Source: Erythroxylum novogranatense (lineage: Eukaryota; Streptophyta; Magnoliopsida; Malpighiales; Erythroxylaceae). Taken from it: DNA of 64,000 nt. A program made the translations under genes and the position numbers. The notes under the pieces are model-generated. The model ran no database searches, had not been told where the DNA came from, and saw only the letters and a program-made list of their open reading frames with translations. Numbering within the stretch: position 1 is the stretch's first letter; the number at the start of each line of letters is the position of its first letter. The stretch lies in assembly GCA_029891385.1 (NCBI GenBank), contig CM057225.1, positions 80,067,887-80,131,886 on the forward strand, read 5' to 3'. Shown in pieces: positions 50,430 to 63,300 of this stretch.

Positions 50430-50700
50430 ACATTAATCGGTGAGCATATAGCTCTGAACTATCCCTTTCGAGCTCATTAAGCGTTGAGCATATAGCTCTG
50501 AACTGTCCCTTTCGGGCTCATTAAACAGTAATCGCGTCTTAGGAGGTAGGAGAGCCCTCTGGGTATGCACTACGTCCCACGCGCCAGTAGGGATAGGAGA
50601 GCCCTCTGGGTATGCACTAATCCCTTTCGAGCTCGAGGCTCTCTTTCAGTGATCGAGCTTGCAGCTCTCGGTGGCAGCTCCAGTCACAACTGTTATTAAT
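50430..50700 (-). repeat. Short tandem duplications and hairpin units in solo LTR B
   Basis: A unit of about 45 bp containing GAGCATATAGCTCTGAACT and CCCTTTCG(A/G)GCTCATTAA occurs twice (from about 50443 and 50488). AGGAGAGCCCTCTGGGTATG also occurs twice (about 50548 and 50597). Dyads GAGCATATAGCTC (twice) and GAGCTTGCAGCTC match the 13-bp hairpin pattern in solo LTR A. Confidence 0.8.
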
Positions 50701-51724
50701 GAACATGTACAGAATTCGTTTGTCATAATCTTATGATATCACGTTTCAATCAAAATCAATTTATTCAAACAACCAATTCATTCCCACTTATTCACAATCA
50801 CAGTCTATCACATGGGAAACATATAAGTTGCTCCATCACAGGCAATTAACACTTCATCACACATTTACAAATTATCACATTGAAGCATGAACAATTTCAC
50901 TTTCACAAATAGTTTGCACTTCCATGCCAAAATTCACAATTCCTCGGACCTGCGGTCCGGGATCTTAATCATAACAATTCACACATACTCATCATCATAT
51001 TCCACCAAATTCTAAGCACAGAATATTTAACAAATCAAGGATTGAGGAACCAACTAGGTTACTCACCTGTAACTTCCAAGCTACTACCTGGAAGTCTCAG
51101 CAATATCCTTGGAATGTTGTTCCATCGGTACCTCTATAACAGTCAAATAATTTCTCATTACTAAATGCACAATCAGAATAATTCAATGATGCAAATGTCG
51201 CAATTAACAGAATGTACGATGCATATTCATGACCTTCCCAGCGCTATTTCCCAATTTCCACTTTCATTGTCAAATTCTAATTTCTCACTCAATTGATCAA
51301 TAATAACTCATTTCAATTCAATAACATGTCATAGAACTCCACAAGTTTCAATTCTAGCATTCAGTCAATTACCAAGTCATACCCACTAGGATATTCTCAA
51401 GAAAGACCTCAAAATCAGTGTCACTATTCTTTAGGTCAAAATTCACCCTTTATGCTCAGTTCTCAAAACCCCAATAGCATTTCCTTAAATTCAGGAATCT
51501 CACAATTATACTCCAATTATCATGAAACAACCCTTAGGTTGTGAAAACAATCTAAACCCAACTTTCACTCACAAATTGAGATCTTAAAAACCTGAATTCA
51601 AACTTTCATTCTTCATATCAATTGTAGACCTCTTTCTCTAGATTATAACAAATCAAGAATCACCTCAATTGGAGGTCTACCCCATTAGTTATGGCTCAAA
51701 AACTAAACCAACTCAGTTCAGGAA

Positions 51725-51935
51725 AACCAGGCTCGCCGCGACGTAAGGACGCTCGCCGCGGAGACAAAGAACGCTCGCCGCAGCAAGGAAGGTTTGAGGC
51801 TCGCCGCGACGTGCTTCAGTAAGCTTACCGTGGCGAGTAAATGAAAGCTCGCCGTGACGAGTTCGCGCGCGCCGCAGCGAGAACACAATTTTCTCGCCAC
51901 GTCGCGGCGCAGGCACGTCGCGACGTGCGGACTCC
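51725..51935. repeat. CpG-dense CTCGCCGCGACG repeat block in solo LTR B
   Basis: At least eight units contain GCTCGCCGCGACGT, GCTCGCCGCAGCAAGG or TCGCGACGTGC, in both orientations, within an otherwise AT-rich LTR. It occupies a mid-LTR position like the palindromes of solo LTR A and the weaker block near 63125-63300. Open frames through it are by-products of the base composition. Confidence 0.8.
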
Positions 51936-53930
51936 CAGTCGTCTTCTCCGACGACTTTCTCACTCTTTTCTCTTTCAACAACAGTCATAACCAACCATAA
52001 CTACCCCAATCTTTCACAATTAAACCCATGTATGCATCAAGCTAACAAATAAACAACATTAAACCATTTACTTACCAAAATCAAGCTTTAAAACTCCAAA
52101 CTATCGAAAATCCTCCAACCCTTTCCTCTTTTCTCTAACACCCACGGTGAGCTTCTGAACTCTAAAAAATCATCACTCTCTCAAGGATTCTAATTGATCT
52201 TCAACCACAAATAAGGAACAAACAATATCTCCAAGGGAGAATCGAAAACCAACCAAGGAAGAAGAAGCAATCGTGCCCTAGGAGAGAAAAGGATTTCTTT
52301 TCTTCAAATTTTGAAAACCTAAGGCATTTAAAGGTAAAACAATTATGTCTCTAGTCTTTTTTCTCACAATACATTTAAATCTGTTTCTCTTTTCACAATT
52401 ATTTCCAGTCCAATTCGTCTCCAAATTTCAATGGCTCGACATATTAATTTCTAAAATAATATATCTAACTTTCCATCCTCATCGCAATTTTTTCAGTACT
52501 ATTAATCAGTCAGTCCGTCACTTATAAAGTTTTCCCAGTCCGGACTTTATCTCCTCATTTGCCAGAAAATTTATAAGGATCACTAACCAACTGAAAATAA
52601 TTCCTAAGACATTCCAATTCAATTACATACGCAGTTATCTTACAAATCACATCACAGTCATAATTAAATGCCGGGAATGACATGAATGCATAAACATATA
52701 AGTGCATGTGTCAAATGACTCAGTCCTCTATAATTAGAGGCCAAAAGTATGCTCATATCAAAATGCAATCTAACCTACCAGACCGTCCCAATTTACCAAT
52801 ATAACCTTCCCATCGGTGATGGGATGTTACAACTTACCCTTCCCTTATTATCTAGCCTGAGGATTGATTTTAAATTTTTATTGGAAAGAAACTAAAACAA
52901 AAACTAATAAAATAAAATAGGAAACAATAATGACCATAGAGACAATGGAATTCATTTAGAAAACTATCGTTATCAAAAATTAGTATCTAGGCTCGAATCC
53001 CCCAAAATCCTAAACTGATTGATCTTTTATCATGCAATTGTTTGTTGATTAATTGGATCGTGGAGACTCATATGGTATGTCAGTAGTTGACCTTGAGTCT
53101 ACTAATAACTAATCCTAAGGTCTCTAACCAAATTACTCAGGTTAAATCTTATAAGATTGCATTATCAATTTATAAATCCCTCTATTAGGTTTGACCTTAA
53201 TCTAGAGGATTTATGTCATCTTACTCTAGGGTTTTAATCAACTCCTTCTACTTATGGTCGATCTATTTATACTAGGATTTCTCAATCTCTACGTATAAAA
53301 TTAGATTATCAATAAAACATACAATAAATAATCGAACCAATTGCATTAATAAAGGAATCAAATAATGTCAAAGTATTAACATAAGGTTCATCTAACCTAA
53401 ATACTAAGTAAATGTTTAGTTAAATATTATCAATCATAAAATCATAATTCTAAATCTCCCTGATTGTCTTCTATCGAATGTTCTTATGATGTAGAGGCTT
53501 GATCTTTTATTCCGATGGATCTTTTGATGAAATCTTCGTGTTTTCCACTTATCTGGACCAAAATCATCCCTTATGGATATTCTCCACGTTTGGAAATCGC
53601 CTATAAGAGTCTCCTTTTTTCATTATCCACCCAAAATGTCTTTTTATATTAAAAATAGTGTTTTTAAGACTTATAAAATTTGGTACATGGTCGTGTATGT
53701 CGAGAAAGTGCATAGGCGTGAAACATGGTCTTGTACTCCTTCCAAATTGTTGATTTTTTGTTTTACCTCGTATTTTCGCCCGAATTCTTTACCTTTAAGT
53801 TTATGAAGGCAATTATCACCTATAAACACACTTGGAACAAATTAAGTACCAAATATACAATAAAAGTAAAAAATATCAAGCAAAATATATTAAATATGGG
53901 TGATAAATATAGTTAAATATCCATCTATTA

Positions 53931-56900
53931 AATATCCCCACATTGAAGTTTTTGCTTATCCTTAAGCAAATCATAATCAAAATTATAAATGTTACAACAT
54001 CAATCCATCACCAATTTAGACCTGTCCATTTATACTTTACACCATCATATCCCATAGAATCAAATTAACATACAATCATAATCAAGTTGTCTTAAAATTA
54101 ATTTTTTAAGGAATATTAATAATAATCACTTCAATAATCGAATTAAAATCAAAAGCATATCTCTTTGAACATTTACCAAGATTTCACTCAATGCATTCAA
54201 ATTTTTAGGTTGAAAAGCATCAAAACTCTCAATCAATGTATAGTAGAATTCTTACCATATGCTTTCAATAAAATTACATCTCCACCATTTATGTATAAAC
54301 TAGAAACAAAAATCCAAAGGTCTTTCTAAAGGTTGTAATAGGGCTTACGTACGATATGATTGGGATAATAAAAAGTTTAAATTGAAGGAAATTTACTCAA
54401 AGAAATAATACAAGACTTGTCTACAAAATACATAGGTCCTGTCAATGCAACTCTATTGGTACCATAAACTTATTCTTTTTTTCTTTGATTTTTTCGTTCT
54501 TTATTTTTTTCTTTTTATGTTTTTCTTTTTCACAAAATTCCAATCAATACCATAATTCTATAAATATTGAACCTTTCACAGATTTCAACTCTCAAATAAG
54601 TAAATAATGTAAATAACCTTTAGGGTTCAAAACAATAAAAAGGTCTTCAAAGAAAAATAGGATAAAGGTATATAATTTGGGTTTAATCAATGAAAAAGGC
54701 TAAGGCTCAACTTGGTTATTCCTAAAGGTACATTTTAAGGGTATAGTAATTTCAAAGAAATAGGTTGAAACAAGTTGGTGAATCTAAGTGTCTTTTTCAT
54801 GTTAATGCTTCTAACTTAACAAATATGGTCTCAATATGCATAAGAAAAGCAAGTTCTAGAATTATCCTGCTATGCAGTGATATCACACGCATGAATAAAT
54901 AAAAAGAGCATAAAAATTTTGATAAAATTTGCTCTTCATGCTTAAAAGCTCACAAAAAAGAATGGGTATATTTGTGTGCAAATAATATGCAATTTCATTC
55001 AACTTGAATATTTGCATGATTACGAAAAATACAACTTAAAAAACCAATTTTATTCTAACCATCATCCTTTTTCATACCAATTTAGACAATATTTAACAAT
55101 AAAGTAGATCATTAATGGACAGATTCAATTAATTCAAGACATCAGTTAAAAAAATTTATAATCAGGATTATAATAAGCTTGAAGAAATCAGTTAAAAAAT
55201 TTTAATATACTCATCCCCATACTTAAAGTTGTACATTGTCCTCAATGTACATAATATAAACATTTATGAAAAAGTGAGAGGGTTTACTAATACTTTCCTG
55301 ATTATGATGATTTCTCTGATTCTAATCCATCCAATATGAAAGTAACGTCTTTGCAAAATATAAAAGAAAAGGATAAAAAGAATCAAAAGAATTAACATAA
55401 TAGAAAATAAAATACTATACTAAAATGAAAACAAAAAAAAATAATATAAAAATTAAAATAAAATTGAAACTAAATAATGAGTTGCCTCCCAAGTAGTGCT
55501 TGTTTAACATTGGTAGCTCGATGTAACCTTTAAGGTCAACTTCATCCTAGATCAATAATCAACAACTTGCTTCCACCCTTTTCTCCACAAAGCGGTTTCA
55601 TAGCCTATAAACAAGCCACTTGTTGCAAGATAATAATAAGGACATAATTGATTAGATTAAAAAACCAATAGACTCTATTAATGCCCTTTTTAATGAAAAA
55701 ATATTAATAAAATGAGGGATAATGAAACTCCCTGAGTTATCAACTAACTCAAACAATTCGTCTTTGAGGACTCCGTACTTAAGTTCGCTACCAACACCTC
55801 ATTAGAAGTTTCCTTACTTAGTTCCTCCATTAATTCTTCTTCAACCACCTTTTGTTCGTTCTTCTTCTTCTTCTTCTTCTTCTTGGACAAAGGTTTCCGA
55901 CTCATCTTCTTTAGTTATCTTCTTCCACTCCTCTACTTTCTCTTCTTAAATGGAGGTTTCTTCATCATCTTCTTCAGGAAGCTCTTTTTGTACCGTCACT
56001 CTAATCATGAAGCCAACCCTTGCATTTTCTTCTCTATCGAATTCACAGCACTCAGCTTTCATGTCAACGAGGAGTTCCATTAATTTATCTGTAATACTTG
56101 CTTCCTTTTCCTCTTCTTCTTCTGAGATCTCATCTCCACTACTAAGGGTGATTGCCATTCCAAATTCATTAGGATCTGTTTCATTAGGACTAGGCAAACT
56201 CCCTAGTTGTTCATTGAAAATATCTTCGCTAGTTGATCAATTTGATTCACCACATTTTGTATACGAGTCTCTGTTTCATGATTCCTCAAGTTTGAATTAT
56301 GAATATATTCGGTCATCATATTCTTTAAAATAGTAGTTACCTTATTGCCTTCTTAAAATGTATCTTCATTCATAAAATCAAATGTTGTCTTTTGTTCACT
56401 CTAAGATGGTTGGAAGCTCAAATTATACTCATCATATGTAGGTAAACAAAGTCTGTCATCGAATTCCAAAAGATCTTTTTGAATTGTTCCTCCATTTATA
56501 AAGCTAACCTTTGTCTTTCTTCACTCTCGAATTTATGTCGATCAACTTTCATTTTAAAAAAGATTTCCATTAATTTAATCTTCCAGAGTTGGCTTATTAC
56601 ATGGAGATTCTTGGTGCTATAAATATCTAACTAGAGTGTAATGGTTCCAAAGTATAAGGATTGCTCCACTCTGAATTGTAGTTATTCTCATATAGCACAC
56701 CTTAAGGTTGATTGTATATGCTCGATTACTTTATGTATAATTACATACTCTACATTCATGATTGTACTAATAACTCCCTTCAATTTCGCTACATAACCTG
56801 AATATTGGTTAAGTTTCCAAGAACATGTGAGAATACCCACTCTCTTATATGGCGATGTCATGGTTTGTAAAGACATATCTAGCTCCCATAAAATGAATGA

Positions 56901-57044
56901 AAGAAATAAAATAAAATAAATGAAAAAGAAAAATTAAAATAAAAGAAAATAGAAAAGATGAAACAAAATAAAATGAAAATGACTAGAGTAATAGCAGTCA
57001 AGCTTTCCTAATATCAAAGTCCCCCCAAACAGTGTCAAAAACTT
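53931..57044 (-). other. Interior of the Athila-like element, with a possible acidic ORF
   Basis: Minus-strand frames include an acidic 83-residue segment (55946-56197; contains SEEEEEKEASITDKL) and a Lys/Glu-rich CTT-repeat-encoded stretch (55855-55890). No CCHC zinc knuckle, protease, reverse transcriptase or integrase motif is recognised. The frames may be relics of a gag-like or linker region, or chance. 53940-55200 and 56300-57040 are AT-rich without identifiable coding sequence. Confidence 0.5.
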
Positions 57045-58329
57045 GATTGACCTATTTTGCGAGTTGGGCAATTATATAATAACCACAAGTGAACGATGTA
57101 GCTGTAGATAGTACCAAAACGAATGGGTCCATCCCATGAATACTATGAATACTAATACTTACCCTTCCCCTATTATGTAGCCTAAGGCTTGATTTTAGAT
57201 TTTTAATGAAAATAAACTAAAAAATAAAATTAAAAAAATACAATAGGAAACAATAATGAACACAAAGATAGTGAAATTCACTTAGAAAGCTATCATTATC
57301 ATAAATTAGTATCTAGGCTTGAATTCCCCTAAAGCCCTAACAAATTAATTTGTTATCATGCAATTATTTATTGATTAATTGGATTGTGGAGACTCCTATG
57401 GTGTGCTAGTAGTTGACCTTGAGTCTACTAACAACTAGTCTTAAGGTCTCTAACCAAATTACTCATATTAGATCTTATAGGATTGCATTACTAAAATATG
57501 AGTCCTACTATTAAACTTGACCCTAATATTGAGGATTTATGTCATCCTATCTCTAAGATTGCAATCAACTCCTTCTAATTATGGTAAATATATTCACACT
57601 AAGATTTCTTAATCTTTGCATATGGAATCAGATTATTAATAAAACACGTAATCAGATCACAATAATCAATTAAACCAATTGTATTAATAAAGGAATCAAA
57701 TCCTGTCAAAGTATTAACATAAGGTTTATCTAACATAAATACTAACTGAACATTTAGTTACAAATTATCAAACACAAAATCAAACATATAATGGAAGAAA
57801 AAAGAATAAAAAACAATGGAATCATAAATCTAAATCTCCCTGATTGTCTTCTATTGAATATTCTTAAGATATAGAGGCTTGATCCTATATTCCAATGGAT
57901 CTTTTGATGAAATCTTCGTGTTTGCCACTTCTTTGGACCAAAATCATCCCTTCTGGACATTCTCCACACTTGGAAATTGCCTCAAAGAGTATCATCTTTT
58001 CACTAGCTATCAAAAATATCTTTTTATATCAAAAAATTAGGGTTTATGGGACTTGTATGGTCTGGTACATGATCGTGTATCAGACCATGTATATCGCAAA
58101 AGTTCAAGGGCATGCAAAAGTGCATGACTGTGCACTCTTTCTAGATTGCTAATTTTCTATTTTATGCCATGTCTTTACCCGAATTCTTCTCCTTTAAGTC
58201 CAAGAAGCCAATTATCACCTATAAACACACTTAGAGAAAATTAAGTATCAAATATATGATAAAAGTATAAAATATCAAGAAAAATACATCAAATATGGTG
58301 TTAAAATATATTCAAATATCCATCTATCG
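57045..58329 (-). repeat. Right (5') LTR of the Athila-like element, 1285 bp
   Basis: This uninterrupted LTR is flanked on the right by ACCAT, and the eroded Athila-type primer site lies immediately to its left. It preserves the empty site (TACTTACCC at 57156-57164) of the solo LTR found in its partner. Confidence 0.82.
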
Positions 58330-60150
58330 ACCATTAACTAAATTGAGAGTGTAAATTCTGTTGGAATTCCCTTTTTTCAATATTGCATTGAAGAAGAATT
58401 GTGAATTTTTATCACTATCCTTCAACAACTTAGCATTTTCTCTTTGTTTGAGGAGAAAGTAATGATTGTCAAGAGCCTAATTATAATTATGAAGAGCCAA
58501 TCTCTCCTTTTTCCACGTGGAAATGGACTAAATTGTTAGGAAAATTTAAGAGCCAGTAGTGATTAACCAATGCACGATCTAGTTTCTTCTTAATGAATCA
58601 ACTACCAACTTGTTTATTGTTTTAAGCAAACAGAGCTCCTTCAAATCTCAAATAAACTAGTCTAACTCCTGATAAAAAGATTTTAGGATTCTCATCTTTA
58701 TTCCTTAGGTTAGTCTTATCCCTCTCTACTTCTTATATAAATAACGTATTGTTAAAATCATCTAATACTAGCCAAGGGTAGTTTATGTGGAGCTCAAATT
58801 AAGTAAGTCACCTTGTAGTGCATTCCTTTGGAACTCAACTATTAGCAACATAAGTAAAGGATATCCCAATTGGGATAGGTTTCCTAATGAAGGTTATAAC
58901 TAGATGACAAACTGATAAAAATAGAGACCTGGCTAACAATCACTCTAGCAGGGAAAAATCAAATCACTGTTCTTCCATAGGGATAATAATTATGATTGGA
59001 TATGATCTTCCAATTTTTTTCCAAACACCCAATAGATGGATTGGAGTTTATTTTTCCCTTGTTTTAGTTTTTAACAAACTAGCTAAACACTGCTTATTTG
59101 AGAGCAGATAATCATGAATTATTTGCTTATTTTTAGGATAATGCATACCCCTGATATTTTATAACAAGATAATAGGGATATGGGGGTATGAAGTCCCTTT
59201 CTTTTTAGACTTCCTACCTATTTTTTTTTGTAGAAACTATCAATGCCATAGTAGGGGTTACATCTCCAAATTCTTTATCTTTATGAGTGGATTGACTTGG
59301 GTAGGTGGGTTTTGAAGAATGACTTTATCTTTCTACTTATAATAGTTTATTCATCCTTATCTTCTATCTTGATTAGCTTCTATCTTGGAGTGATATTCTA
59401 TTTCAACGGCTTGACAAATAAATATGCTTATTGTTGGAGCTTCCTTTTGATTAATTTATGTAATATTCAAAATTGTAACTACTTTTTCCACTTGATTGAT
59501 TTTCATATTAGGGCCTTTACTTGATAAATCTCTTGTGCAAGAAATTAAGGTTTCAAAAGTTGAGTTTGTTCTACATTCTGATACATATCGTCTTGAATTT
59601 GATTAGGTACTACATCTAAACCTTAGAGTTTGTTATAAAAGTCTGATTGGAATTTCTTTCTTGTTTCTCTCTATATGTTGTTCTCACCCATAAGGGGAGG
59701 CTTTCATTAATAACTCAACATTATACGGTCTTTCATGAGCTCCTCATTTTCATTGTATCTCATTATAGGAAGTTGCCTTGGAATTAGAGCTTACGAACCA
59801 ACCTTAATACATATCCTTATAGATCTGACCCTCTTTAACTTGGTATTACTTTCATTCAAACACAAAAGTTCCTTAAAAGAGCTAAAAATATAACTTAATC
59901 ATTGGGTTGATCAATAATTAAATAAATGATTGTGAATTCTTACCCCTGTTGGTAAGTGCTTCATCTTGACTCCTTTTAAATACAATTTAGTTCTCCATTT
60001 GACTAATAATAATTTTTTTATAAATGTGTGAAGGTCCCTCTTCAATGATTATCTAGACTCCTGAAAGATTAAAAAGAAACACCCAATCCTTATTGATTAA
60101 CACATCTTGTAAACCATATTTTCCCAATTTATTTAAGGTATGAAGGTTTA

Positions 60151-61388
60151 TATCTTATTTATCATTCCATATCTACTTTTAGTTTATTTTAAAGTTGTTT
60201 ATGTATATTTTTTTAAGTTCATTCATTGTGGATCAATTGCTAATGGGTTTTAGACTCTAAGAACTATATAGGTGAGTTCCAAAAAATATTTAGGGTAAAG
60301 GACGATTTTCCTATATTCTTATGTATTTTTTCATTGGCTACAGGTTTATCCCTTTTCAATTTATGTACCTTTCAAGTTTTGTTGATTCTTTGTTTCTTTG
60401 TTTTCATTTTTCATCATAAGAAACATTGACTAATGTGGTTGAATTTTTAAGGCTTCAATTTTATCTTGAAGTAATGTTACTACTTTTATTTTGGTACTTC
60501 AAATTTAAGGTTTTACTCTTAAAATATTTCATGTTCTTAATATTTCATCCTAAAATTTTTCTTTTAAATTAGAGAATGTCTTGTTTCAAATAGAAATTAC
60601 TTCTAAATTTTGTTTTCATGGATTTCATCTTTTTCTCAAAAATTTTTCAACATTTGACAATTCTTTTTTCTTTCATTTTTGTTTTCTATGGTTATACCAT
60701 GTCTATAAAAATTTTAATTTTCATAAAATAAAGCATTTATACCTAACAATTAAAAATTGAGTGGTTTAAGGTTTAACAATACCCTTTAGCTTCTCATTAA
60801 GGTTTCTATTTAATTATATTATAATAGGCATAGGCAATTAATTTTTCTTGGATTGTGTAAAATTGTTTCTTTAGGTGTTTCATGATGAAAACTTTGGTTT
60901 AGAAGAAAACATTTTTAACATGATTTCTCTATCTTTATTATTTGAGAATTCATAACATGCTAATTATTGTCTTTGCATGTGCTTACAAATGTTCTAATAT
61001 TGTTTAAAAGAAATTAACCATATCATCTTTGTAATGATTTCATTATTAGTTATAGTTTGAAATAAGGCTCTGTGTTATGAAATTTTGTTGTTTTATTTTC
61101 CAAAAAAACTTTATGATGTTCACCTAAATACTAATTATTGACATTAAACTTTGGGCATATCTTATTAATTTTTATTATACTAAATAAGTTTAAATTTTTC
61201 TTTTTCTCAAAAAAGTAAATTTAGTGTGATCCTTTAAGGTTTATGTTTGATGTTTAAGCAATTATGTAGTTCCCTATCCTTTTTCATATGCAACATGTTG
61301 GGATTTAGACTTAAATTAGAGAAATAGATTTTTAATATAATTTGATCAATTTCATTAGTAAAATGTTTTCCAGTTTGATGTTATTAGA
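60151..61388. other. AT-rich stretch, no gene seen
   Basis: T-rich sequence without recognisable coding similarity lies between the 5' end of the LINE remains and the LTR at 61389. It could be LINE 5' leader or an unrelated decayed element. Confidence 0.45.
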
Positions 61389-63124
61389 TGTAGCACCCCA
61401 CCTTCACAAGACACGTACCCGACATCCTAAGTAATATCTAAGTCAGATATAAAACACTCACAATCATAATGTCATTATAATAAAAATGCATTCGTATACA
61501 CAATGTACAATAATTTCAAAATACATTCCTTAATACAAAAATTAATGAAAAATTCTATGCAGACACGAACTGATCCCGATATCTATCTTTTACTTGTATG
61601 TAGTAAGTATACTCTCGTTTGCCTAACGCGGTACTCTTTTGAGCCTGAAAAATATTGCAAATTTTGGGTGAATTTTACGAACTCAGTGAGTGACCATCCT
61701 CGATGGCTTACTCAATCGCATAACACATATCGTCACTTATAAACACATAATTCACATCTTTTCATTTACAATCATTTAATCATTCGAACACTTATCACGT
61801 TCAAAAATCAATCAAACTATTTAAATCATACATATCATATGTATATGCAATGCTTATAAGACTCACTTTCAATTTTTTACGTTGTTGTGATCAAGTGACT
61901 TTAACTGTCTCCTATCCATTATGGATACTGACCTCATTAATAACTGTCTCGTATCCATTGGGGATACCGGGCTCATTTTACATAGTGAGCCTTTAGCTTT
62001 TAATCACTTTCTGAGCTCGAGCTCTTTTCCACATTTTAAGCTCCTTTTTAGTGGCTACTCTGGTCACAACTGCCTTTATATTTCATACATTCATGTAATG
62101 GAATGCATCAACCATATATGATCAATTAGTCACTTTCACAAGTCATCGGACTTTAATCCGACATTCAACATTTGCGTTGAGAATCACTTTTCCATTTATA
62201 TGCATATTCACATTTAAAACACATTCGTCATCAGACCGTGGTCCGACATTTAACAATCAAATTGTGTGCACTTATTTCATTCAAATTTACATACAAGGAG
62301 CACTTCAATATTCTCACATTTATCAAACTCCTCGAACATATATTGTCCGATACCAACACATTCACATTACATAACCATTCAATTCATAATATAAACAAAA
62401 CGGTAATTAAGTAAGGCCATTTAGGCCTATTCACAGTATGCTCCAGATTTGCATTTGTTTCCAAGATCTGGAAACGTCTGGATGATGGTGCTCTATATGT
62501 TCCTCTATATCATGCAAAACATACACATATCAAAATTTTGCACAATTGTATAAGTGTCTATTGATGCACACATATGTATATTAAATATGTACAATGCATG
62601 TTCAATGGCAATCCCGGGTATCTATTCATTATTCTCATTACATAAACATTTGTATTACCAACTCACATAAGTACCAAGTATACTTATGGTCTATATCCCA
62701 ATAAAACCATTAAAATCACAATTCATAACTCATTGATCGAAATTCTAGATTTTTCCCAACAAATTGACTTTCGGGTCTACTATTATTGATCATTTAGACA
62801 TTGAAAATGAAGTACTTTAGAAACACTTTCTATATGATAATTGCCCTTCTATCTCATAAGTTTCTAATGACACTAAAATCATTCAATTGGGTTTAGTAGT
62901 GTGAAATTTATACTCCAAATATTTTCGAACTACTTTTATTATGAGACAATGCCCTATACTCAACTTCCACCCAGAAATTGAAATTCTTAGAATCCGATTC
63001 AAAATTTTATTTCGTCATATAATTTGTATTCCTATGTCTCTAATTTACTCAAAATTAAGAATAAGTTCATTTGGATAACCACAAAAGAAGATATGCCCAA
63101 AATACTGAAACATATTCAGTGTAG

Positions 63125-63300
63125 AAAAAAGTTCACCACTGCGAACTCCTCCCGAGAGGAATTCTCATGAAATTTTCACAAGCTCACCACGGTGAAACCT
63201 AGATTTGGCTATGGCAAACTTTACCAGAAAGAAATCCTAGCTAAACCTTTCAATTTGCCATAGCGAAGCAAGGAGTTTGCTGCGGCGAATTTTCACAGAC
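63125..63300. repeat. Eroded palindromic block in LTR C
   Basis: Units such as TTCACCACTGCGAA, CTCACCACGGTGA, TTTGCCATAGCGAAG and TTTGCTGCGGCGAA repeat. They look like C-to-T-decayed forms of the CTCGCCGCGGCGAG type block in solo LTR B, at a comparable mid-LTR position. Confidence 0.55.

Larger units (their letters stand above)
49534..52831 (-). mobile_element. Solo LTR B of the solo-LTR-A family, 3298 bp
   Basis: On the minus strand it starts TGTAACATCCCATC and ends GGGATGCTACA. ACTTA flanks it at 49529-49533 and 52832-52836. The partner LTR of the host element shows the uninterrupted target at 57157-57161 with a single ACTTA. No gag-pol is present. Internal features are the hairpin block (50945-50959 and about 50440-50690) and a CpG-dense block (51725-51935). 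Confidence 0.88.
49416..53930 (-). repeat. Left (3') LTR of the Athila-like element, interrupted
   Basis: The LTR totals about 1212 bp once the nested solo LTR (49534-52831) and one ACTTA copy are removed. Its intact partner is 57045-58329, with many substitutions between the two, so the element is fairly old. Confidence 0.8.
49416..58329 (-). mobile_element. Non-autonomous Athila/Tat-like gypsy LTR retrotransposon
   Basis: Two direct repeats (49416-53930, interrupted by a solo LTR, and 57045-58329) start TGATTGACCTATTT and end near ATCCATCTAT. ACCAT is duplicated at 49411-49415 and 58330-58334. On the minus strand, the sequence next to the right LTR reads AGTTTTTGACACTGTTTGGG, a C-to-T-eroded form of the Athila-type primer site TTTTTGGCGCCGTTGCCGGG. 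The other end reads TTCAATGTGGGGATATT, a typical polypurine region. Interior motifs ACTTTAAGTATGGGGATGAG (near 55215) and the TTGGGAGGCAAC-like end-of-pol motif (near 55490) are usual in this group. The interior is only 3.1 kb, so most of gag-pol is gone. Confidence 0.82.
35450..60150 (-). mobile_element. Old LINE broken by four nested insertions
   Basis: The minus strand carries successive LINE pieces. 59690-60070 is ORF1-like (DUF4283 type, with EEGPSHIYKKI and RSIRICIKVGS). 58335-59200 is the endonuclease (NIRGMHYPKNKQ, PWLVLDDFN, LDRALVNHYW). 49371-49410 and 45773-46310 are the linker and reverse transcriptase start (NGTIYNEQSM, VDFHKAFNSIQWGFL). 35933-36743 is the reverse transcriptase end (YLGIPI, LQLVNSILSSIQVYYW, GNGGLGIKYI), and 35450-35784 is the zf-RVT region. 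Similarity resumes across each insertion once one target-duplication copy is ignored, so the LINE was there first. The FADD catalytic box was not found and stops are frequent, so it is a dead copy with internal deletions. The intervening elements are listed separately. Confidence 0.8.

Noticed and set aside
51713..51994. Two minus-strand frames rich in Arg and Ala
   Set aside because: They fall in the CpG-dense repeat block of solo LTR B; two frames open at once is a composition effect.
55946..56197. An acidic host protein or a confirmed gag
   Set aside because: It lies inside an LTR element and lacks any gag landmark such as CCHC; it is kept only as a possible relic.
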